A stretch of DNA of 16,830 bases from an uncultured Calothrix sp. (lineage in GTDB: Bacteria > Cyanobacteriota > Cyanobacteriia > Cyanobacteriales > Nostocaceae): positions 1 to 16,830 of the forward strand of contig CAKZYM010000463.1 in NCBI GenBank assembly GCA_937884685.1, given 5' to 3'. The notes beneath the pieces are model-generated. The model was not told where the DNA came from. It worked only from the letters and a program-made list of their open reading frames with translations, and did not search any database. Every line of letters begins with the position of its first letter. Within the stretch, counting starts at the first letter, position 1. Below are positions 1-6,438 of this stretch, in pieces. The translations under genes and the position numbers were made by a program.

Positions 1-517
1 TGAAAAACCTTTCATTGCTGAAAACAACTTAATTAAGCTCGCACAAACACATTATACTGTGTCCTGAACAGCCTAAATGGTAAGAAGTAAGAAAAAGATA
101 GTTTGATAAGCGCTGAGGAAACTTATGTTATTTTTAATTTGCTTAATTATCTTGACTTAATCCAAACTGAAAAAGTCAATACAATATTATGATGCCTTAC
201 GATATTTAAATTTAGATGCACCCTACTTGCCGTTTTTTAAACATGATGTAGAATGTTAAAGTTCTTATAGCTGGACTTTTCGTGTCTGACAGATTTAGGT
301 TGCGTCACTTCCATAGGGGAGACGTTCATCACCCTAGAAAAGTGATAGACAAATTTTGCCAGATGTTTCACGGTAAAGTTAGACGCAAAAACTGTAACGG
401 CAATTTTAAAATTGTTGCTCGTTTTTTTAAGCTCGTAAGCCTGCCGATAGGTTGCATCTTAACTAGTGCCTTCAAGACGGCAATTACTGCGCCTAGATTA
501 TGACAATCAAGCTAATG
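1..517. other. gene-free region left of the HNH gene
   Basis: No coding region here can be supported. A patch at about 237-503 is richer in G and C than its flanks and is open on both strands: a GTG-started plus frame (282-503, 73 codons) and a minus frame without stops from 458 down to the stop at 237-239. Neither translation resembles a family I know, and neither has a convincing ribosome binding site. The patch contains the perfect 14-base palindrome CAATTTTAAAATTG (401-414) and a small hairpin (ATCAC 328-332 with GTGAT 342-346). An inverted repeat TTGACTT/AAGTCAA lies at 152-158 and 173-179. The patch could be a decayed gene or a structured RNA. Confidence 0.5.
47..62 (-). promoter_or_regulatory. 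possible minus-strand -10 box inside a dyad
   Basis: On the minus strand a TATAAT hexamer (plus positions 51-56) sits inside the dyad ACACA-6-TGTGT (47-51 and 58-62). It would drive transcription leftward out of the window, and the dyad could be an operator over it. No good -35 box was found at standard spacing, so the call is tentative. Confidence 0.22.
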
Positions 518-1015
518 TCAAAGTCCAATTACATATTTTTGCCACTCTTGATGCAAGCCACTTTTAAGATGCTTGCTAACCTCAAAGTAGAGACTACTAT
601 AAGGTCTGCGCGGAGCATGGTGCAATGGCATTTGAGCTTCTTTTGGCGTTCGATTTCCTTTCTTGACGTTACAGCGGACACAGGCTGTAACGATGTTTTC
701 CCAGCTATCGCCTCCACGACGCGAACGCGGGATTACATGATCTAGTGTTAAGTCATCGCCCTTATATCCGCAATATTGACAAGTATGACCATCGCGATGC
801 AATATATTTCGACGGGTTAAAGGAATTTCTTTATAAGGAACGCGGACGTAATAGCGTAACCTGATAACGGTTGGAAGCGGAAAACCAGAGTAAATATATT
901 TACCATTGTGTTCTACCCGCTCCGCTTTTCCTTTAATCAGCAAAATTGCAGCGCGTCGCCAGCTCGTGATATTGAGCGGTTCGTAAGAAGCGTTTAAGAC
1001 TAAAACCTTTCCCAT
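518..1015 (-). CDS. HNH endonuclease family protein
   Basis: This 165-residue protein has a C-terminal HNH nuclease fold of the zinc-bound type. It carries a first CxxC knuckle (Cys79, Cys82), the catalytic Asp92-His93 in LDHVIPRSRRGG, the structural Asn107 in WENIV, and a second CxxC (Cys112, Cys115). The family is widespread in cyanobacteria as a short stand-alone protein. Its substrate is unknown to me, and there is no methylase or other restriction partner nearby. The N-terminal 65 residues (starting MGKVLVLNAS) are characteristic of this group and precede the nuclease domain. The ATG start at 1015 gives the full N-terminal module; only a weak purine-rich sequence precedes it. The gene is divergent from alr, across a 323-base gap. 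The family call is firm and the biological role is open. Confidence 0.88.
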   Translation of the reverse strand: MGKVLVLNASYEPLNITSWRRAAILLIKGKAERVEHNGKYIYSGFPLPTVIRLRYYVRVPYKEIPLTRRNILHRDGHTCQYCGYKGDDLTLDHVIPRSRRGGDSWENIVTACVRCNVKKGNRTPKEAQMPLHHAPRRPYSSLYFEVSKHLKSGLHQEWQKYVIGL

Positions 1016-1338
1016 TGATAGTCGCTCAAGGTATTAGTTTTACATATATTAACACGAATCCAATCTAATTCGCTAGCTGAGTTTAATTGATACATTTAGA
1101 AAGCTTTTTTTAGAACCGCTTATATCAGTAAAGCAATGTCAAGGTAAAACTGGATATTCGCGGAAAATAATATATTAAGAATTAACGACTGCATTACTTG
1201 TATTCTCTAGGTGAGTAACGCTAAACTTCCAAATTAATCCAGCCGAGCCGTTTATTGTGTGAAAAGCAATATAAAAAAATATAGAAATTATTCGGCTAAG
1301 CGTTGCTGTATGGAAGTGGTTTGAATTGGAGAGAATCA
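1016..1338. other. divergent intergenic region, HNH gene / alr
   Basis: This 323-base gap must hold the start signals of two divergent genes. TATAGA (1280-1285), with a poor upstream TTGTGT (1255-1260) at 19-base spacing, is the best alr promoter candidate, but it is weak. The alr ribosome binding site GGAGAG lies at 1328-1333. No RNA gene or repeat was recognised. Confidence 0.4.
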
Positions 1339-2526
1339 ATGTTGAGTCACGAAGAGAATAAAACTGTTAGTTCGATTGTTTCTTCCGATAGTTATGCTTG
1401 GAAAAGCCAACGTGCTTGGGTTGAAATTAATTTAGCAGCATTGTCTAACAACATAGCTCAAATATGTAAGTTGTTAGGGGCAAAAACTCAGTTTATGGCT
1501 GTGGTAAAAGCTGATGCTTACGGACATGGTGCAGTTAGTGTTGCTCAAACAGCTTTAAAAGCGGGAGCTAGTTGGCTGGGTGTAGCTACAGTTCCAGAAG
1601 GAATCGAGTTACGAGAAGCTGGGATTAAAGCACCGATTTTAGTTTTGGGTGCAACCTATACTCCAGAACAAGTTGAAGCAATTGCTCGGTGGAAACTAGA
1701 AGCTACACTTTGCAATTGCAAGCAAGCCTTGATATTTTCTGATATTTTAGAAACGATAAATTTTGATTCAGCCTTACAAGTCCATCTCAAGTTAGATACC
1801 GGAATGTCTCGCTTAGGTACTCTTTGGCAAGATTGTAGTGAATTTGTTCAATTAGTTGACCGCTTGCCTCATCTTAATATACAAAGCGTTTACTCTCATT
1901 TGGCTACTGCCGATAGTCCTGATAGAACCGTGATGGACTTGCAGCATCAGCGTTTTGAAAGTGCGATCGCACTTCTCAAAGATGTGGGAATAGAATTACC
2001 TTGTTTGCATTTAGCCAATTCGGCTGGTACTTTGAGCGATAATTCTTTGCATTACGATATGGTGCGTGTGGGTTTGGCGATTTACGGTTTTTATCCATCA
2101 CCTCATCTGCGCTCGACTATTGAGCTACAGCCAGTTTTAGAAGTCAAAGCGCGGGTTACTCATGTGAAGACGATTGAAAAAGGTGCTGGTGTTAGTTACG
2201 GACATACTTTTGTGGCTGGGAAGCAAATGCGTTTAGCTGTTGTCGGAATTGGCTACGCTGATGGTGTACCACGCAATCTTTCTAATAAGATGCAAGTTTT
2301 GATTCGAGGAGTGAAAGTACCGCAAATCGGAAACATCACTATGGATCAGATAATGCTAGATGTTAGTAGCATACCTGATGTAGAAGAAGGAGAAATCGTT
2401 ACTATTCTTGGCTGTGAAGGTGCAGAACAGATTACTGCTGAGGATTGGTCTACTCAATTAAATACTATTTCTTGGGAAATTCTTTGCTCTTTCAAACATC
2501 GTCTACCCCGTGTAAATGTAAGCTAA
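1339..2526 (+). CDS. alr: alanine racemase
   Basis: This pyridoxal-phosphate enzyme interconverts L- and D-alanine in the cytoplasm, supplying D-Ala for peptidoglycan. From the start chosen it has 395 residues, a usual length plus a short polar N-terminal extension. The PLP-binding lysine is Lys57 in VVKADAYGHG. The second catalytic residue is Tyr287 in GAGVSYGHTF. Other family motifs are HLANSAG, RVGLAIYG, GIGYADG and the ITMDQ segment. I chose the ATG at 1339 because GGAGAG ends five bases upstream; a longer frame opening with TTG at 1303 has no such site. The gene is monocistronic as far as can be seen, followed 110 bases later by a tRNA gene. There is no sign of damage. Confidence 0.96.
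   Translation: MLSHEENKTVSSIVSSDSYAWKSQRAWVEINLAALSNNIAQICKLLGAKTQFMAVVKADAYGHGAVSVAQTALKAGASWLGVATVPEGIELREAGIKAPILVLGATYTPEQVEAIARWKLEATLCNCKQALIFSDILETINFDSALQVHLKLDTGMSRLGTLWQDCSEFVQLVDRLPHLNIQSVYSHLATADSPDRTVMDLQHQRFESAIALLKDVGIELPCLHLANSAGTLSDNSLHYDMVRVGLAIYGFYPSPHLRSTIELQPVLEVKARVTHVKTIEKGAGVSYGHTFVAGKQMRLAVVGIGYADGVPRNLSNKMQVLIRGVKVPQIGNITMDQIMLDVSSIPDVEEGEIVTILGCEGAEQITAEDWSTQLNTISWEILCSFKHRLPRVNVS
1963..1970. repeat. HIP1 octamer
   Basis: The octamer GCGATCGC lies inside alr. It is the highly iterated palindrome of many cyanobacterial genomes and supports the taxonomic call. The only other copy in this window is at 14834-14841. Confidence 0.9.
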
Positions 2527-2618
2527 CTGCTCCGGTCGGAATTTTCAAATTATGAAATCAAGAACTAGGACTTAAATTTTAGTAGAAATTGGCTATGTGA
2601 AAAATCTTTATCTTATGG

Positions 2619-2624
2619 TATAGT
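2619..2624 (+). promoter_or_regulatory. possible -10 box of the tRNA-Leu gene
   Basis: TATAGT lies 12 bases before the first base of the tRNA, an appropriate distance for a start just upstream. The expected -35 position (about 2596-2601) reads TGTGAA, a poor match, so only the -10 element is supported. Confidence 0.4.
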
Positions 2625-2636
2625 ATATAAGCTGAT

Positions 2637-2718
2637 GCGGATGTGGCGGAATTGGTAGACGCGCTAGATTTAGGTTCTAGTGCCTCCGGGCGTGAAGGTT
2701 CAAGTCCTTTCATCCGCA
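2637..2718 (+). tRNA. trnL-UAG: tRNA-Leu (anticodon UAG)
   Basis: This is an 82-base class II tRNA. The acceptor stem GCGGATG pairs perfectly with CATCCGC, followed by discriminator A. The D arm contains the leucine-type GGTAGACGC. The anticodon stem CTAGA/TCTAG encloses the loop TTTAGGT, giving anticodon TAG, which reads CUN codons. A long variable arm (around GCCTCCGGGCG) and a T arm with loop TTCAAGT complete it. The 3' CCA is not encoded and must be added after transcription. Confidence 0.97.
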
Positions 2719-3423
2719 TTTTATTTTTGACAATTTAATGAAGCAAAGATTCCTGTCGAACTAGCAGAGTTTGCTATTGATAGATAAGTATTTGTTCAAT
2801 ATTTAATCTTCACTACTTAAATCCATTAAAGAAGTTATACCCGGTATTCCGCAAAATATTTGTAGCTGGTTTAACATGTGCTTACACTTCAAAAGAAGCA
2901 TGTATTCAACTAGTTTTTATTATCTTTAGTGTAGCCTTCCCTGTGAACTCAATATGGGAATATTTGTATGAATACAACAGAATTCATATATATAAATAAA
3001 TAAATATGGGCTTTAAATGTAAACTTTTATAAACGTTAAGTCTAGGATATTCTGAGATTAATTGCTGTAAATCGCATAAAAATTTATTTCTACATACAAG
3101 TTAATTTGAATAAAGCAGTATTCATTAACGCTCAGTAGTACATAATTTTAACTCTTCCCTAAAAAACTGTACGTTCACCGTTGTAGAAAATGTATAAGAA
3201 TGTTTGCTATCAGTTTACTACTAAAGATTTTTCTTTCCATGACTAGCATCATTTATCAGTTTCAATCTTACAGTTTTCCTCACTACGCTAAACTTAATTT
3301 ACGAATAAATTTAGATATTTGATTGATTTTAGACTGCAATGCGAACATTGATAAGATTGCGATTTATCTGAATATCATCACAACTTTTATTTTTAATTTC
3401 AGCTTTATTGCGTCTTCTTTAAT

Positions 3424-3572
3424 CGTATATAACGTCAGTTCGGGTTAAGGAGTTAAATTCTAATTTTGGCAGCTAATTGATGGCTCAAACAACGTAATTA
3501 CGTTTATAAATACTATTTTCAATCAACGATACAATAAAGGTTTGAGCTTATCCCGAACTCAGGTTATGTAAG
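3424..3572. repeat. MITE-like element with imperfect terminal inverted repeats
   Basis: The left end (3431-3449, core AGTTCGGGTTAAG) and right end (3547-3565, core CTTATCCCGAACT) are inverted copies matching at 16 of 19 bases, with weaker pairing continuing to about 3424 and 3572. Inside lie a second perfect 8-base inverted pair, GCTCAAAC (3483-3490) and GTTTGAGC (3540-3547), and the 14-base palindrome AACGTAATTACGTT (3491-3504). There is no transposase frame and no clear target duplication. It is either a small non-autonomous element or the remnant ends of an insertion sequence. Confidence 0.6.
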
Positions 3573-3978
3573 TACATTATTTATTTTCTAATAAATAAAA
3601 TTAGCAATCCAAGGTAGCTCAATTATTTGTACGAAATGCATTTAATCTATTGTCAATAGCAAATAAAAATCGAACCTGCTATAGTTTGATATTTTTTGAA
3701 TAACTAGTGTTCCAATGTTCGTAATTAACTCTATAGATATATAAAGATAGCTATTTAAAACAATGTTAAGTTTAGTAATGTATAAACTTAAACTTTATAT
3801 TTATCGATACCTACTTTAATATAAAGGCTGAAATCTTTGATGATTACTCATGTATTTTATTATTCTGAAATAACTAATAAGCATAAATATTTTATACAAG
3901 TATGGCAAGAATAAAATATATTATCTATAACAATCACGACCATAGCTCTAGAAACAATTAACTGTACTATACTTAAGT

Positions 3979-3987
3979 GGTAATACT
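3979..3987 (+). promoter_or_regulatory. possible SigJ-type (J-box-like) motif
   Basis: GGTAATACT resembles the motif I recall for hormogonium sigma factor SigJ promoters in Nostoc, approximately GGGAATACT; I am not certain of that consensus. It lies about 345 bases before the PATAN-receiver gene. The eight-base core GTAATACT recurs at 12874-12881 and 13208-13215, ahead of the second receptor. In AT-rich DNA this could be chance. Confidence 0.18.
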
Positions 3988-4332
3988 GAAGCAACAATTA
4001 GAATGTGATATTTTGAACTGATATATTTATTTCAACGGTTAAATTATGTAAGTAAAATACTCAGTACCTTTAAGTAGTCTTCACAGTTTTTTTACTCGTT
4101 ATCTAAAAATCTCTGTTAATCTCAGTACAAGTCAGTTGTATTGCTGTAATTATAGTTTTAAAGAGAATTAAACTACTCATAAACATTTATTTACTAATGT
4201 CATACCACATATATAGATAATGTATATGGTTTTATTTTTAACAAGAACATATAAACAATATTTTCTAATAAGCAAGACAAATAGGTAACAGTTGAACTGA
4301 ATTTAATTAAATTTAATACTGGTAAGAACAAA

Positions 4333-5415
4333 ATGAGTACAACACCTATAGATAGTTACAAAATATTTCAGAAACTTCATCCGCTATCTTTACTGGCACA
4401 GATTAGCAGTCGTCGTGCTACAGGTTGCTTAAGAGTATTTACGAAGACTAACTCCTGGTCTATATATATGGAAGAAGGGAGGCTGACCTATGCTTCTTGC
4501 TCAGATAAATTATTTGAACGGTTAGATACTTACTTACAACGATTGCATCAGCAAATTCCGACACTCAATAGTTCTTGTCGGGTACAAATGCGGATGCTTT
4601 TTGAAAACCAAAATAAACAAGAGTCAATTTATCAAGCAGATTATCAAGCAATTTGCTGGTTAGTTGATGGTGATTATATAACTTATCATCAAGCAGAAAG
4701 TTTAATAAACGAATTAGCGCATGTTGTACTAGAATCGTTTCTTACAATAAGAGAAGGAAGTTATGAATTTAGGAGCGAACATCCTTTATCAGAGCTACCT
4801 TCATTCTGTCATTTGGATTTACGCTCTCTAATAGAAAGCGTCCAAAAACGGTTGAGAAATCGTCGTGTTAGTCAAGTACCAGTTAAACCGGAAAAGGGTT
4901 CACCTTTAGTTAGTAACACTGCTCCATTATTGATTGAGGAAAAACCATCATCTAATGTTGAAAAATCCCGTCCTCAATCAACCGATTTAAGAAATTTTGA
5001 AGATAGTCAAGGTAGCAACAATATAAATGTTTCACAAAACACTAAAGAACGACTATATACAGTTGCTTGTATTGATGATAGCTTAACTATCTTGAAATCT
5101 ATAGAACGTTTTTTAGATGAAGATAAGTTTTCGGTTGTTAAGATTAATGACCCTGTAAAAGCATTAATGCAAATTCTTCGTAGTAAACCAGACTTAATTT
5201 TATTAGACGTAGAAATGCCAAATTTGGATGGTTATGAATTATGTTCTTTATTACGAAGACATTCGGCTTTTAAAAACATTCCTATTGTTATGGTAACTGG
5301 GAGGACTGGATTCATAGATAGAGCTAAAGCAAAGATGGTGAGGTCTTCTGGCTATTTAGCTAAACCTTTTACACAGTCAGAGTTGTTAAAGGTCGTCTTC
5401 AAGCATATCAGCTAA
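4333..5415 (+). CDS. PATAN-domain response regulator (PatA/PilG/HmpA-like)
   Basis: This 360-residue cytoplasmic protein has an N-terminal PATAN (DUF4388-type) domain at about residues 10-175, a polar serine-rich linker (180-238), and a C-terminal receiver at about 241-360. The receiver is intact: Asp248-Asp249 acidic pair, phospho-acceptor Asp292 in LLDVEMP, Thr322, and Lys344 in LAKPF. In Pil/Pix/Hmp systems this is the first gene and one of two output regulators phosphorylated by the hybrid CheA; PATAN regulators influence pilus-motor polarity. The ATG at 4333 follows GGTAAG (4321-4326) at usable spacing. It opens a five-gene run on the same strand, with CheY 75 bases downstream. PatA of heterocyst patterning has the same architecture, but the gene context favours motility. 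Confidence 0.9.
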   Translation: MSTTPIDSYKIFQKLHPLSLLAQISSRRATGCLRVFTKTNSWSIYMEEGRLTYASCSDKLFERLDTYLQRLHQQIPTLNSSCRVQMRMLFENQNKQESIYQADYQAICWLVDGDYITYHQAESLINELAHVVLESFLTIREGSYEFRSEHPLSELPSFCHLDLRSLIESVQKRLRNRRVSQVPVKPEKGSPLVSNTAPLLIEEKPSSNVEKSRPQSTDLRNFEDSQGSNNINVSQNTKERLYTVACIDDSLTILKSIERFLDEDKFSVVKINDPVKALMQILRSKPDLILLDVEMPNLDGYELCSLLRRHSAFKNIPIVMVTGRTGFIDRAKAKMVRSSGYLAKPFTQSELLKVVFKHIS

Positions 5416-5490
5416 TATATCAATATTTACCGCGAATAATAGTAACCTACTTTAATAGATACTGTTTAAACTATCTCAGGATATATAAAA

Positions 5491-5868
5491 ATGAGCCTTA
5501 CTTTACTTGGAACGATTTTAGTTGTAGAAGATTCCCCTAGTGAATTGGAATTAATAAGTCATTTTTTGAATGAAAGCGGATATAAAGTCATAAAAGCTAC
5601 AGGTGGAACAGAAGCATTAAAAAAATTAGAATCAGAAAAACCCGATGCAATTATTACTGATGTAGTAATGCCGGGAATGAGTGGTTTTGAACTTTGCCGT
5701 TCTTTGAAAAAGAATCCAGATACTCAAAAAGTTCCCATTGTTATTTGTAGTTCTAAAAACCAAGAGATTGACCGTTTGTGGGCTATGAGACAAGGTGCTG
5801 ATTACTATGTTACAAAACCTTATACTCGCGAAGAACTTTTACGTGCGATTAAATCAGTAGCTATTTGA
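5491..5868 (+). CDS. CheY-like single-domain response regulator (PilH/PixH/HmpB-like)
   Basis: This 125-residue protein is a receiver domain and nothing else. The acidic pair is Glu13-Asp14, the phospho-acceptor is Asp57 in IITDVVMPG, the switch serine is at about 87-88, and the conserved lysine is Lys109 in VTKPY. It would take phosphate from the hybrid CheA at 9434-12517, either as a diffusible output or as a phosphate sink. AGGA (5478-5481) is a reasonable ribosome binding site for the ATG. It is the second gene of the operon. The CheW gene starts four bases after its stop, so the two are probably translationally coupled. The alternative label, generic CheY, differs only in name. Confidence 0.93.
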   Translation: MSLTLLGTILVVEDSPSELELISHFLNESGYKVIKATGGTEALKKLESEKPDAIITDVVMPGMSGFELCRSLKKNPDTQKVPIVICSSKNQEIDRLWAMRQGADYYVTKPYTREELLRAIKSVAI

Positions 5869-5872
5869 ATCA

Positions 5873-6376
5873 ATGAATAATTCAAGCATTACTTTACGAG
5901 CAGGACAAAACCCAGAGCAAAACAATTTGGGAGATGGTTATCTCAAGTTTTTTATAAATCCCCAGACTCCTGCTATTTTATCAATGAACCAGACGCAAGA
6001 AGCAATGGTTGTGTCTGTAGAATCCGTAACATCTATGCCCAACATGCCTTTCGGTATTTTGGGATTAATGAATTGGCGAAGTCGTATACTTTGGGTAGTT
6101 GACTTACCGAAACTGCTCAATCTACAATCCCCCCAGAATCGACCCCGGCAATACAGCGTAATTGTTGTTCGCACTGAATCGATGATTTTGGGTTTAGTAG
6201 TACACGAAATTATTGGTACTCTCAGATTTAATAGTGAGGAAATTCGTTCTCCTATAGGTCAGGTTGCATCTAGTTTAGTTCCCTATTTACGCGGATGCAT
6301 TGTTCAACAAAAAGAAATATTACTGGTATTAGATGCACAACCTATAGTGCATTCTTCTAATCTCCGTAGTGAGTAG
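5873..6376 (+). CDS. CheW-like coupling protein (PilI/PixI/HmpC-like)
   Basis: This 167-residue protein is a single CheW domain that scaffolds the receptors and the CheA kinase at the membrane array. Recognisable segments are the first strand ending in MVVSVESVTS, the NMPFGILGLMNWRSRILWVVDL stretch typical of CheW (loop NWR, hydrophobic strand, then an Asp-Leu pair), and the later strand ILGLVVHEIIG. The N-terminal 35 residues are polar and may be flexible. No ribosome binding site is visible before the ATG; the CheY stop lies only four bases upstream, so re-initiation is likely. It is followed 62 bases later by the first receptor. Confidence 0.9.
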   Translation: MNNSSITLRAGQNPEQNNLGDGYLKFFINPQTPAILSMNQTQEAMVVSVESVTSMPNMPFGILGLMNWRSRILWVVDLPKLLNLQSPQNRPRQYSVIVVRTESMILGLVVHEIIGTLRFNSEEIRSPIGQVASSLVPYLRGCIVQQKEILLVLDAQPIVHSSNLRSE

Positions 6377-6438
6377 GGTGTAATACAGAATTTATCAATG
6401 TTTAGTGTAATAATTTACCACTCCGGGGCAATTAATTT

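Larger units (their letters stand above)
2719..4332. other. 1.6 kb AT-rich non-coding spacer / leader
   Basis: Very AT-rich, with no open frame of useful length and no tRNA, rRNA or CRISPR pattern. It holds a MITE-like inverted-repeat element (about 3424-3572), a dyad ATGAAT/ATTCAT near 2967-2986, and the 14-base palindrome AATTTAATTAAATT (4300-4313) just ahead of the chemosensory operon. The regulatory region of that operon must lie here, possibly as a long 5' leader. Confidence 0.6.

Noticed and set aside
282..503. Possible tmRNA or 6S RNA in the GC-richer patch
   Set aside because: No tRNA-like ends, no cyanobacterial tag-peptide frame and no recognisable 6S bubble structure were found.
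500..745. Plus-strand open frame of 81 codons overlapping the HNH gene
   Set aside because: It is antisense to the zinc-binding HNH core, which has clear motif conservation, and no ribosome binding site is present.
1303..1338. Longer alanine racemase starting at TTG 1303
   Set aside because: The 12 extra residues match nothing in the family, and the ATG at 1339 has the strong ribosome binding site GGAGAG.
2529..2545. Terminator for alr (TCCG-GT-CGGA followed by ATTTT)
   Set aside because: The stem is four base pairs with a two-base loop, which cannot form a stable hairpin.
4292..4319. TTGAAC - 16 bases - TAATAC as a promoter for the PATAN-receiver gene
   Set aside because: Transcription would start only about seven bases before the ATG, cutting off the ribosome binding site. 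AT-rich DNA makes such matches common.
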